NCBI GenBank assembly: GCA_018335935.1
Contig: JAGXRG010000012.1
Span: 124,001-188,000, forward strand
DNA: 64,000 nucleotides
Source: Chitinophagaceae bacterium
GTDB taxonomy: Bacteria > Bacteroidota > Bacteroidia > Chitinophagales > Chitinophagaceae
Reading direction: 5' to 3'
Shown: positions 8,105 through 15,845 of the stretch, in pieces
How positions within the stretch are numbered: position 1 is the stretch's first letter
Layout: every line of letters begins with the position of its first letter
Made by a program: the position numbers and the translations under genes
Notes under the pieces: model-generated
Told to the model about the DNA's origin: nothing
The model's database searches: none
What the model saw: only the letters and a program-made list of their open reading frames with translations

Positions 8105-8482
8105 CTAATTTATGGCAATCATGCTAATTTCAATATTCACGCCTTTAGGTAAGCCTTTTACCGCAAAAGTTTCTCTTGCAGGATATTCTTTCTCAAAATA
8201 AGATCCATAAACCTCATTTACAGTAGAAAACAAACTCATATCACTCAATAAAATGGTAGTCTTAACCACATGTTCAAAACCTAATTTAGCCTCAGTTAAT
8301 ATTGCTTGCAAATTTTTCATTACTTGATGGGCTTCTGATTGAGTATTACTCATTTCTAACTCACCTGTTTCAGGCACTATGGCAATTTGTCCACTAATAA
8401 ATAACATTCCATTTTGTAAGATGGCTTGATTATAAGGGCCTATTGGTGCAGGTGCTTTTGAAGTATTGATAATTGTTTTCAT
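8105..8482 (-). CDS. ridA: RidA family reactive imine/enamine deaminase
   Basis: A 125-residue member of the RidA/YjgF/UK114 family, which hydrolyses reactive 2-aminoacrylate and related enamines made by PLP enzymes. Signatures include APIGPYNQAI at the N-terminus, FISGQIAIVPETGE, and the ligand-binding Arg in YPARETFAVKGLPKG with the final VNIEISMIA. Length is typical. The gene stands alone between rplS and a divergent gene. The presence of a PLP gamma-lyase in the same window is compatible with its role but is not evidence of linkage. Confidence 0.93.
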   Translation of the reverse strand: MKTIINTSKAPAPIGPYNQAILQNGMLFISGQIAIVPETGELEMSNTQSEAHQVMKNLQAILTEAKLGFEHVVKTTILLSDMSLFSTVNEVYGSYFEKEYPARETFAVKGLPKGVNIEISMIAIN

Positions 8483-8528
8483 TTTTCTAATTTTTACAAA
8501 TAACTGAAATTACTTTTATAACTGAACT

Positions 8529-8536
8529 TACATTTG
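8529..8536 (+). promoter_or_regulatory. -7 promoter box for the HAD-C domain gene
   Basis: TACATTTG is an exact TAnnTTTG match 16 bases before the ATG at 8553. No -33 TTTG is seen at standard spacing. Confidence 0.45.
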
Positions 8537-8552
8537 CATTTTTATTATCATC

Positions 8553-9161
8553 ATGCATATTCAAATTAGAGCTTCAGAAGAACAAAAAGCCGTTTTATTA
8601 GAAAAAAATTTAAATGCTGACTTTAAAATTTCTTGGTATAACAATGAAATTATAGAAGCTGATGCTTATATAGATTTACTTTTTGAACTTGAAAACCCTG
8701 CTTTTGTAGAAGTTAATGAAAAACCAATTATTGTTCATGCATTATTAAAAACTGGAAATCAGCTTCCAAATAAATATGCTAGAATTAATGCTTGGAATGG
8801 ATTTTTAGAAAAAGATAAGATTGAACTTGCTACTATTCACCAAGATTTAAAATTACAACTTGAAACTATTTTAAAAGGATTAGGATTCGAAGTGGTTTTT
8901 GTACCAGATATTATTGGATTAGTTGCTCCTAGAGCTATTAGTATGATAATCAATGAAGCTTATTTTGGTTTAGAAGATGAAATAAGTTCTAAAAAAGATA
9001 TTGATACTGCTATGAAGCTAGGCACCAATTACCCTTTTGGCCCCTTTGAATGGGCTGAAAAAATTGGTTTATCGAATATTGCCAATTTATTAATAGAACT
9101 TGCAAAAACAGATACCAGATACACCCCTTCAACTTTACTACTTAAAGAAGCAAAACTTTAA
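8553..9161 (+). CDS. Orphan 3-hydroxyacyl-CoA dehydrogenase C-terminal domain protein
   Basis: The C-terminal half (about residues 105-202) matches the 3-hydroxyacyl-CoA dehydrogenase C-terminal helical domain: VPDIIGLVAPRAISMIINEAYF and DTAMKLGTNYPFGPFEWAEKIG are close to family consensus. The N-terminal half lacks the GxGxxG NAD-binding motif and looks like a reduced or diverged Rossmann remnant. It is therefore unlikely to act as a conventional NAD-dependent dehydrogenase. It could be a dimerising or acyl-CoA-binding module, but that is speculation. It has its own promoter and is followed 2 bp later by tsaB, so they form a two-gene unit. Confidence 0.75.
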   Translation: MHIQIRASEEQKAVLLEKNLNADFKISWYNNEIIEADAYIDLLFELENPAFVEVNEKPIIVHALLKTGNQLPNKYARINAWNGFLEKDKIELATIHQDLKLQLETILKGLGFEVVFVPDIIGLVAPRAISMIINEAYFGLEDEISSKKDIDTAMKLGTNYPFGPFEWAEKIGLSNIANLLIELAKTDTRYTPSTLLLKEAKL

Positions 9162-9163
9162 AA

Positions 9164-9844
9164 TTGGCTATTATTTTACATATAGATACTGCAACAGAAT
9201 TTGCTTCAATTTGTCTAAGCAAGGAAAACCAATTATTGGGTGTTGAAGTGAATGAAGACCAAAAAAATCATGCAAGTTTTTTACAACCAGCTATTCAAAA
9301 ATTATTCCATCAAACCAATCTGAAACTTCAAGAAATTGATGCAATTTCTGTAACTAATGGACCAGGCAGTTATACTGGATTAAGGGTTGGCTTAGCATCT
9401 GCCAAAGGGCTATGTTTTGCATTACAAAAACCTTTAATTACGCTTAATACTTTAAACATTATGGCCGTTGCAGCTATTATGCAACATAAAGATAAAGAAG
9501 CATTGTATTGCCCAATGATTGATGCCAGAAGAATGGAAGTGTTTACAACATTGTACACATTTGAGCTCATTCAAGTCACTGATCAAAAAGCAATAATTTT
9601 AAATGAAACCTCATTTGGAGATTATTTGAAAAATAATAAAATTATATGTAGCGGTTCCGGTGCAGAAAAATTTAAAAAGCTCATTAATTCTCAAAATGCT
9701 TTTTTTTCAAATACACAACATAATGCCAAACACATGATTGCTTTAGTTTTAGAAAAATTTGAAAACAAAGATTTTAGTAATTTGGCTTATACAACACCTG
9801 ATTATGGAAAAGCGTTTTACTCAACAGCCAAAAAGTTAGATTAA
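9164..9844 (+). CDS. tsaB: tRNA threonylcarbamoyladenosine biosynthesis protein TsaB
   Basis: TsaB is the scaffold partner of TsaD/TsaE in t6A formation at position 37 of ANN-decoding tRNAs. The ASKHA-fold N-terminus (ILHIDTATEFASICL) and the highly conserved VTNGPGSYTGLRVGLASAKG block identify it; 226 residues is a normal length. The start is a TTG two bases after the upstream stop; no ATG precedes the conserved strand. The 3' end overlaps the convergent hldD gene by 4 bp at TTAA. Confidence 0.93.
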   Translation: MAIILHIDTATEFASICLSKENQLLGVEVNEDQKNHASFLQPAIQKLFHQTNLKLQEIDAISVTNGPGSYTGLRVGLASAKGLCFALQKPLITLNTLNIMAVAAIMQHKDKEALYCPMIDARRMEVFTTLYTFELIQVTDQKAIILNETSFGDYLKNNKIICSGSGAEKFKKLINSQNAFFSNTQHNAKHMIALVLEKFENKDFSNLAYTTPDYGKAFYSTAKKLD

Positions 9845-10842
9845 TAGCTGTTATCCTTTGCTAAATAATTTCTTACATAATCATCAACCCCTTTTTCTAA
9901 TGAAAAGAAATCATGTGTATAACCAGCAAGTTTTAATTTGTTCATATTGGCTTCTGTAAAGTATTGGTATTTGTCTCTTATATCCAAAGGCATGTCAACA
10001 AATTCTATATTACTTTCTAAATCTAGTCCTTGAAATGTAGCTTTAACTAAATCTTCGAAAGTTCTGGCAGTTCCTGTTCCTAAATTATACAAACCATCAT
10101 TCTGGGCAGACCATTGATTATTTACCATGGTTTCAGACATCCAAAAAATTACTTGTATTAAATCTTTAACATAAACAAAATCTCTCAATTGCTTACCATC
10201 TTCAAAATCTGAACGATGAGATTTAAACAATTTCACTACTCCTTTACTTTTAATTTGATGAAATGCATGCCAAATAACACTTGCCATTCTTAGTTTATGA
10301 CCTTCATTCGGACCATAAACATTAAAGAATTTTAAACCAGTCCAAAATTTAGGAGATGCATTTTGTTGAAGAGCCCATTTATCAAATTCATTTTTACTTT
10401 TACCATAAGGGTTTAATGGTTCAAGTTTGAAGGGTAATTCATGATTATCATCATAACCAAATTCACCATCACCATAGGTTGCAGCTGATGATGCATATAT
10501 TAAAGGAATTTGATGTTCAACACAAAAATTCCAAACTTTTTTCGAGTACTCTACATTCAACATTTCGTGTACAGCATAATCAAATTCAGTGGTATCTGTT
10601 CTGGCACCTAAATGAATAAAAATTGAAGGTGTTACTTTATTTTCCTTTAACCATTCAAATAAACTTAATCTTTCAACAGATTCAGTAAACTGTTTTTGTT
10701 CCCAATTTTTTCTTTTGGCTTCTACACCAAAATCATCTACAATAATAATGTTTGTAAAACCATTATCGTTTAAAAACTGAAGCATACATGAGCCTATAAA
10801 ACCTGCAGCACCTGTTAAAACTATTTGAGTATTTTTATTCAT
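9841..10842 (-). CDS. hldD: ADP-L-glycero-D-manno-heptose 6-epimerase
   Basis: A short-chain dehydrogenase/epimerase making the heptose precursor of lipopolysaccharide inner core. Visible are the NAD-binding TGAAGFIGS, the SSAATYGDG strand with the catalytic Ser/Thr position, and the YGKSK catalytic Tyr-Lys. FFNVYGPNEGHKLRMASV and QLRDFVYVKD are characteristic of HldD rather than general GalE-type epimerases. At 333 residues it is full length. No other heptose genes adjoin. A near-match -7 box (GATATTTG) lies about 18 bases upstream of the ATG. Confidence 0.93.
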   Translation of the reverse strand: MNKNTQIVLTGAAGFIGSCMLQFLNDNGFTNIIIVDDFGVEAKRKNWEQKQFTESVERLSLFEWLKENKVTPSIFIHLGARTDTTEFDYAVHEMLNVEYSKKVWNFCVEHQIPLIYASSAATYGDGEFGYDDNHELPFKLEPLNPYGKSKNEFDKWALQQNASPKFWTGLKFFNVYGPNEGHKLRMASVIWHAFHQIKSKGVVKLFKSHRSDFEDGKQLRDFVYVKDLIQVIFWMSETMVNNQWSAQNDGLYNLGTGTARTFEDLVKATFQGLDLESNIEFVDMPLDIRDKYQYFTEANMNKLKLAGYTHDFFSLEKGVDDYVRNYLAKDNSY

Positions 10843-10927
10843 TCCATCAAATTAAAGTGCAAATATCTAACAAACTATATAGTTTTTAATAAAGAAAAAA
10901 TTAATCATAACAAATAGTTTATTTATT

Positions 10928-12205
10928 TTGAGGGCATTTAAAATAAACGACTTGCACATTTTTTTATTTATTCTTTACTACGCTGCTGCTGTCTATTTTA
11001 TTATGAATAGCTCTTATTTTAAGGCTAGTCATATTTCTAAATCGATATTAATAACCCTTTTCACCATTAAAATAATAGTAGGTTTTGCATATGCTTACTA
11101 TTTTGCTTTACCCATACACATAAAAAGTAGTGATACCTGGGAATATTTTAAAGAAAGTTTAATTGAAACAGATAAACTACTACAACAGCCCAAACTATTT
11201 TTTAGTGAACTATGGTATAATCAATATGCTACCAATGGAGGTTTTTTTACAGGCGTAAATTCATTTTGGAATGATTTAAAAATGACTGTTTTTGTAAAAC
11301 TGATTGCCCTTTTAAATTTATTTAGTTTTAAAAATTATTACATCAACCTTATTTTCTTTAACCTATATGTTATAGCTGGTGGAGTTGCTTTATATAAACT
11401 TATTAAATACTATTTCAACATTAATCAATGGATACTAATCATAACTGTTTTTCTTTTGCCCAGCTATTTATTTTGGAGTAGTGGTATACATAAAGATGGA
11501 ATTATTTTTACCTCAATTGCTATCAGCTTCTACCTATTTCATAGCTTAATAGAAAAAGGTTTTTTAAAGAGGAAAATAGTATTACTTTTTGTTCATATCC
11601 TCATCATATTCTTAATTAGAAACTATATTCTGCTAGCCATATTCCCCATATTTTTTGCTTGGATTGTTGCTAAAAAATGGAATTTGAATTATGCTAAAAT
11701 TTTTCTTACAACTTTTGTAACTTGTTTTTTAATTTTCATTTTCTCAAGTTCATTTTCTTTAACAAAAAGTATTTCAAATTCTGTTGTACAAAAACATCAT
11801 GAATTTTTATTGTTAGAAGGAAATACAAAAATTGAAACTCCACTGCTAGAAAACACTACACAAAGTATTATTCAATATTTACCATTTGCTGCTAAGACGA
11901 TGCTTTTTCAACCAGTAGCCTTTGAATCTACTAGTATATTCTTAACATTTACTGCTTTAGAAAACTATGCTTATTTAATAATAGCCTTAATAAGTTTGTT
12001 TTTTATTTCCAAACAAAAAATAAATCACCCATTAATTCTGTCTTGTTTCATGTTAACCTTATTTATTTACATTTTCATAGGTTATACTGTTTGTTTTGGA
12101 GGAGCCATTGTAAGATATAGGAGTATCATTCTTCCTTTTACTATTTTACCCTATGTTTTATTGATTTTTGGACAGATAAAACCTCCATCAAAAGACTTAA
12201 TTTAA
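10928..12205 (+). CDS. Polytopic inner-membrane protein, function unknown
   Basis: I do not recognise a specific family. The 425-residue product has roughly nine to eleven hydrophobic segments and few soluble stretches. The motif LPSYLFWSSGIHKDG between helices resembles loops of membrane glycosyltransferases or O-antigen-type proteins, so a role in surface polysaccharide assembly is possible but weakly supported. The start is a TTG preceded by a T-rich run; the charged stretch RAFKIND before the first helix makes this start reasonable. A promoter-like TTATTTTG overlaps the codon, so a later start cannot be excluded. It follows divergent hldD, which would fit an envelope-sugar context. Confidence 0.6.
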   Translation: MRAFKINDLHIFLFILYYAAAVYFIMNSSYFKASHISKSILITLFTIKIIVGFAYAYYFALPIHIKSSDTWEYFKESLIETDKLLQQPKLFFSELWYNQYATNGGFFTGVNSFWNDLKMTVFVKLIALLNLFSFKNYYINLIFFNLYVIAGGVALYKLIKYYFNINQWILIITVFLLPSYLFWSSGIHKDGIIFTSIAISFYLFHSLIEKGFLKRKIVLLFVHILIIFLIRNYILLAIFPIFFAWIVAKKWNLNYAKIFLTTFVTCFLIFIFSSSFSLTKSISNSVVQKHHEFLLLEGNTKIETPLLENTTQSIIQYLPFAAKTMLFQPVAFESTSIFLTFTALENYAYLIIALISLFFISKQKINHPLILSCFMLTLFIYIFIGYTVCFGGAIVRYRSIILPFTILPYVLLIFGQIKPPSKDLI

Positions 12206-12207
12206 GA

Positions 12208-12237
12208 TTTGATATTTATTGATTAAGCCTATATTTG
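12208..12237 (+). promoter_or_regulatory. pdhA promoter
   Basis: A TTTG box (12208-12211), an 18-bp spacer and TATATTTG (12230-12237) form a near-perfect Bacteroidota promoter. The TTG that the ORF track uses as the pdhA start is part of this -7 element. Confidence 0.7.
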
Positions 12238-12258
12238 CAACTCGAAAAATTATACAAA

Positions 12259-13254
12259 TTGCCTACAAAATTTTCAAAAGAAACGTATTTATATTGGTAC
12301 GAGTTAATGCAACTCATTCGCCAATTTGAATTAAAAGCAGAAGAGATGTACAAAATGGCTGGAAAAATCAGAGGATTTTTTCATGCTTACATTGGACAAG
12401 AAGCTATTGCCGCAGGTTGTATGACAGCCACTAATCATGACGATCCTTTTATTACAGGTTATAGAGATCATGGTTTAGCTTTAGCAAAAGGTACTTCTGC
12501 CAATGCTTGCATGGCTGAATTATATGGTAAAGCAACAGGTTGTGCAAAAGGCAAAGGTGGTAGCATGCACTTTTTTGATGTTGAAAATAAATTTTTTGGT
12601 GGTCATGGTTTAGTAGGTGCACAAATTGGTACAGGTGCTGGTTTAGCTTTTGCTGAACAATATCGTGGTACAAAAAATGTTTGTTTGTGCTTTTTTGGAG
12701 ATGGTGCTGCACGTCAGGGAATGTTGCATGAAACTTTTAACCTTGCTATGCTTTGGAAATTGCCTGTTGTATTTATTTGTGAAAACAATAATTACGCAAT
12801 GGGTACTTCTATTGAAAGAACAAGTAATGTAATTGACATCTACAAATTGGCAGATGCTTATGAAATGCCAGGCGACAAAGTTGATGGTATGAACCCAGAA
12901 GCAATTCATGAATCAGTTGCAAGAGCTGTAAAAAGAGCAAGAGAAGGAGATGGACCAACTTTATTAGAATTTAAAACATACAGATATAAAGGTCATTCTG
13001 TTTCAGATCCACAGAAATATAGAAGCAAAGAAGAAGTTGAGGAGTATAAAGCTCAAGACCCTATTACACAAGTTACTCAAACCATCTTAAAAAATAAATT
13101 TGCTACTCAAGCAGACCTTGATGCCATTGACAGCAAAATCAACGCAATTGTAGAAGAAAGCGTAAAATTTGCTGAAGAAAGTCCATGGCCAAGTGATGAT
13201 GAGGTGTTAAAAGATGTTTACATTGATGCAAACTACGAATTCATTGTAGATTAA
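12259..13254 (+). CDS. pdhA: Pyruvate dehydrogenase E1 component, alpha subunit
   Basis: The thiamine-diphosphate motif GDGAARQG..ENNNYAMGTS is clear, as are IRGFFHAYIGQEAIA and the GHSVSDP phosphorylation-loop region. It is the alpha subunit of a heterotetrameric E1, which decarboxylates pyruvate and acetylates the E2 lipoyl group. The ORF track starts at a TTG (12235) that lies inside a TATATTTG promoter box; I prefer the TTG at 12259, just before the conserved KFSKETYLYWYELM, though this choice is not certain. No E1 beta, E2 or E3 gene adjoins, so the complex is dispersed. A TPR protein gene follows after 22 bp. Confidence 0.92.
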   Translation: MPTKFSKETYLYWYELMQLIRQFELKAEEMYKMAGKIRGFFHAYIGQEAIAAGCMTATNHDDPFITGYRDHGLALAKGTSANACMAELYGKATGCAKGKGGSMHFFDVENKFFGGHGLVGAQIGTGAGLAFAEQYRGTKNVCLCFFGDGAARQGMLHETFNLAMLWKLPVVFICENNNYAMGTSIERTSNVIDIYKLADAYEMPGDKVDGMNPEAIHESVARAVKRAREGDGPTLLEFKTYRYKGHSVSDPQKYRSKEEVEEYKAQDPITQVTQTILKNKFATQADLDAIDSKINAIVEESVKFAEESPWPSDDEVLKDVYIDANYEFIVD

Positions 13255-13276
13255 ATTTTTCTTATTTAAAAATTAT

Positions 13277-13960
13277 ATGACAAAAACAAGTACAACAAAC
13301 GACAAGGATATTTTATTAAACATCCTAAAATTTTGGGAAACCAACCAAAAAAGAATATTAACCATAATTGGCGGACTAGCTGTTATTATTGGAGGATGGT
13401 ATGCTTACCAAAGTTTTATAGTAGCACCTAAAGAACAAAAAGCTCAAGAGACTTTATATAAAGCTGAAGAATATTTTGCTCAAGATAGTAGCAGAAAAAC
13501 TTTAGATGGTGATGGAACTGCCAAAGGTGTTTTATATGTTATTAAAAATTATAGTGGAACTAAAGCAGCAAATCTTGCACATTATTATGCAGGTATTAGC
13601 TACTTAAAACTAGGAGAATTTAATAAAGCTGTTGAGCATTTAAAAGAATTTTCATCAGACTCAAAACCTATTCAAATGGTGGCATATGGTGCATTAGCAG
13701 ATGCTTATAGTGAATTAAAGAAAAACGACTTAGCAATAGAAAATTATAAAAAAGCTGCTAACACTTTTACCATTGATGAATTAACCAGTGCAGAATACTT
13801 GTGGCGTGCAGGTCAGTTATTAGAAATCATGAATAAACCCACAGAAGCACTAGCTGTATATAAAGAAATTAAAACTAAATTTCCAAAAGCTAAAGCCGGT
13901 GAAATTGATAAATATATTTACCGTTTAAGCATCGAAAAAAATGAATTTAGTGTAAACTAA
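13277..13960 (+). CDS. TPR-containing membrane-anchored protein (YfgM/BamD-like)
   Basis: A soluble N-terminus of about 25 residues is followed by one transmembrane helix (ILTIIGGLAVIIGGWYAY) and a region of tetratricopeptide-like helices (AANLAHYYAGISYLKLGEFNKAVEHL, GALADAYSELKKNDLAIENYKKAA). The layout of short cytoplasmic tail, one helix and periplasmic TPRs matches YfgM-like proteins that assist envelope protein traffic, but this assignment is by architecture. It follows pdhA by 22 bp and precedes a strong palindromic terminator, so it may be the second gene of a pdhA transcript. Confidence 0.75.
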   Translation: MTKTSTTNDKDILLNILKFWETNQKRILTIIGGLAVIIGGWYAYQSFIVAPKEQKAQETLYKAEEYFAQDSSRKTLDGDGTAKGVLYVIKNYSGTKAANLAHYYAGISYLKLGEFNKAVEHLKEFSSDSKPIQMVAYGALADAYSELKKNDLAIENYKKAANTFTIDELTSAEYLWRAGQLLEIMNKPTEALAVYKEIKTKFPKAKAGEIDKYIYRLSIEKNEFSVN

Positions 13961-13980
13961 TATCAACAAATTAAAATTAT

Positions 13981-14010
13981 AAAAAGGCATTCGTTAACGA
14001 ATGCCTTTTT
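13981..14010. terminator. Palindromic bidirectional terminator
   Basis: A perfect 13-bp stem around a TTAA loop, with A5 on one side and T5 on the other (core GGCATTCG-TTAA-CGAATGCC). It lies 20 bases after the TPR gene stop. Confidence 0.9.
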
Positions 14011-14017
14011 ACATTTG
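14010..14017 (+). promoter_or_regulatory. -7 promoter box for the LutA-like gene
   Basis: TACATTTG is an exact TAnnTTTG match that begins in the T tract of the preceding terminator, 26 bases before the ATG at 14044. Confidence 0.5.
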
Positions 14018-14043
14018 TAACCATTACAACAAAATATTCTAGA

Positions 14044-14766
14044 ATGAAAGTCTCCATATTTATCCCTTGTTTTATAGATCAATTATATCCACAAGTTGGT
14101 TTTAATATGGTGAAAGTTTTAGAAAAAGTAGGTTGTATAGTTACATATAATCCCAATCAAACTTGTTGTGGACAACCCGCTTTTAATGCAGGTTTTCATG
14201 GAGAAGCTAAAGACGTTTGTGATAAGTTTATTAAAGATTTTGAAGACGCTGAGTTCATTGTTGCCCCAAGTGCAAGTTGTGTAGGTTTTGTTAGAAATTA
14301 TTATCAAAAATTATTTAATAATTCTATTCAAAAAGATAAAGCACAACAAATAGCAGCAAAAATTTTTGAGTTCAGTGAGTTTTTGGTTGATGTAATGAAA
14401 ATTGAAGATGTGGGTGCTAGTTTTATTGCTAAAATTACCTATCACGATAGTTGTGCAGCCTTAAGAGAATGTAAAATAAAAGATGCACCAAGAAAATTAC
14501 TGGGCAATGTAAAAGGATTAGAATTAGTGGAAATGGATGATGTAGAAACTTGTTGTGGTTTTGGTGGATCTTTTGCAATAAAGTTTGAACCTATTAGTGC
14601 TGCTATGGGCGATCAGAAAATTACACATGCAACTGCAACACAAGCTGAATATCTGGTTAGTACTGATATGAGTTGTTTAATGCATTTGGATGGCTGTATT
14701 AAATTCAAAAAGAATAAACTACAAGTGTTGCATTTAGCTGATGTACTGGCTATGCAAGTTGATTAG
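14044..14766 (+). CDS. Cysteine-rich (CCG-domain) Fe-S protein, LutA/YkgE-like
   Basis: Two CCG domains are visible: the first ends in NQTCCGQPAFNAG, the second contains HDSCAALRE and VETCCGFGGSFA with a later Cys in STDMSCLMHLDG. This is the pattern of LutA/YkgE and the heterodisulfide-reductase-type subunit of lactate or glycolate oxidation systems. LutA normally works with LutB and LutC, neither of which is nearby. The gene has its own promoter and no same-strand close partner, so the physiological role here is open. Confidence 0.85.
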   Translation: MKVSIFIPCFIDQLYPQVGFNMVKVLEKVGCIVTYNPNQTCCGQPAFNAGFHGEAKDVCDKFIKDFEDAEFIVAPSASCVGFVRNYYQKLFNNSIQKDKAQQIAAKIFEFSEFLVDVMKIEDVGASFIAKITYHDSCAALRECKIKDAPRKLLGNVKGLELVEMDDVETCCGFGGSFAIKFEPISAAMGDQKITHATATQAEYLVSTDMSCLMHLDGCIKFKKNKLQVLHLADVLAMQVD

Positions 14767-14782
14767 TTTAATTATTAATTTG

Positions 14783-14838
14783 TTAAATCTTAATGCTCAA
14801 TTATTAAATCGTAAATCTAAAATCACAAATCGTAAATA
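14783..14838 (+). repeat. Degenerate 7-bp tandem repeat upstream of the EVE gene
   Basis: The spacer splits into eight consecutive 7-mers of the form NNAAATC (for example TTAAATC, GTAAATC, TAAAATC, ACAAATC), running up to the start codon of the EVE gene. Two of the units are poorly conserved. Confidence 0.65.
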
Positions 14839-15251
14839 TGAATTATTGGTTAATCAAATCTGAACCCTTTAAATACAGTTGGGATCAATTTGTAAAAGAA
14901 GGGCAAACTTTTTGGGATGGTGTTAGAAACTATGCAGCTCGCAATAATTTAAGAGCTATGAAAAAAGGTGATTTATTATTGTGGTATCACAGTAATGAAG
15001 GCTTAGAAATTGTGGGTATTGCTAAGGTAGTTAAAGAAGCCTATCAAGACCCAACAACTGATAATGAAGCCTGGGTGGTGGTTGATGTAAAACCACATAA
15101 AAAATTAAAAAAACCTGTAAGTCTTGCTACAATTAAGGAAGATAAAAGATTACAACAAATGGATTTGGTTCGTTTAGGAAGACTTTCTGTGCAAACAGTT
15201 AAAGAAGATGAATGGAAAATTATTATGGAAATGGCTGGGGAGAAATTATAA
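14838..15251 (+). CDS. EVE domain protein
   Basis: The 137-residue protein is a single EVE domain (PUA-like fold): YWLIKSEP at the N-terminus, WDGVRNYAARNNLRAMKKGD and LLWYHSNEG are the standard signature blocks. EVE domains in related proteins bind modified bases in DNA or RNA, which makes a nucleic-acid-modification role likely but unproven for this one. Both flanks are 7-bp tandem repeat arrays, and the stop codon lies inside the downstream array. Confidence 0.88.
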   Translation: MNYWLIKSEPFKYSWDQFVKEGQTFWDGVRNYAARNNLRAMKKGDLLLWYHSNEGLEIVGIAKVVKEAYQDPTTDNEAWVVVDVKPHKKLKKPVSLATIKEDKRLQQMDLVRLGRLSVQTVKEDEWKIIMEMAGEKL

Positions 15252-15278
15252 ATTATAAATTATAAATTGTAAATTATA
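15244..15278 (+). repeat. 7-bp tandem repeat (AAATTAT)x5
   Basis: Five consecutive 7-mers, four exactly AAATTAT and one AAATTGT. The stop codon of the EVE gene (15249-15251) is within the first two units. Confidence 0.85.
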
Positions 15279-15363
15279 GGAATTCTGGATTTTCTTTAAA
15301 TCTATAAATACTCTCTAATATTTCCGAAGGTTTCTTTGTTTCCAATCCAAGATTTATGTTATC

Positions 15364-15762
15364 TTATTTAAGTAAACCTTTCATTATTAATTCTAATTCA
15401 TCGACTTTATGTAGATCTTCTTTACTTTTTATGAATTTTAATTTTGAATTAAAATTTTCTATTTGATTTATATAATCTAATCTAAATTTTTGAATACATT
15501 CAAAGCAATATTCATCATTAGAAAAATTAATTTTACACTCTTTACAAGTTTTATTTCCATTTTTCTTTTCTTCTTCAGACAGTTTAAAAGATATATACAA
15601 TCCAATAAAAGCACCAACAATTCCAAATACTTTTGACTGAATAACTTGTTTATTTTCTAGATGAGATTTCTTTGTGTAGATAGAATCAAAAATATAACCA
15701 AATAAAAAACCTATTAAAAATCCTAAAAGTCCACTAATAATATAATTAGTAAGTTTTTGCAT
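15364..15762 (-). CDS. Hypothetical membrane protein with a C4 zinc-ribbon-like motif
   Basis: I do not recognise the family. Residues about 7-25 and 42-60 are hydrophobic, with a Gly-rich first helix (IISGLLGFLIGFLFGYIF). They are followed by CKECKINFSNDEYCFECI, a C-x2-C-x9-C-x2-C arrangement that could bind zinc, and then a charged helical tail. The reading frame continues beyond the TAA with some 20 codons of protein-like sequence, hinting at a shortened or decayed 3' end. The gene is AT-rich like its surroundings and has no close same-strand partner; the rpsA terminator separates it from rpsA. Confidence 0.55.
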   Translation of the reverse strand: MQKLTNYIISGLLGFLIGFLFGYIFDSIYTKKSHLENKQVIQSKVFGIVGAFIGLYISFKLSEEEKKNGNKTCKECKINFSNDEYCFECIQKFRLDYINQIENFNSKLKFIKSKEDLHKVDELELIMKGLLK

Positions 15763-15795
15763 ACTTAAACTAAATTAGTATTTTCATTTTGAAAT

Positions 15796-15829
15796 AAAAA
15801 ATCCGCTTCAAATATGAAGCGGATTTTTT
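15796..15829. terminator. Terminator downstream of rpsA
   Basis: A 10-bp perfect stem (ATCCGCTTCA, loop AATA, complement) flanked by A5 and T6 runs. It lies 17 bases past the rpsA stop on the minus strand and could work in both directions. Confidence 0.88.
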
Positions 15830-15845
15830 AATATACTCTCAGTAA

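Noticed and set aside
12452-12909. Antisense and other-frame ORFs inside pdhA
   Set aside because: They are low-complexity or Cys-rich shadows of a well-conserved gene in another frame.
14783-15278. Repeat arrays considered as CRISPR
   Set aside because: Units are 7 bp with no spacers and no cas genes occur in the window.
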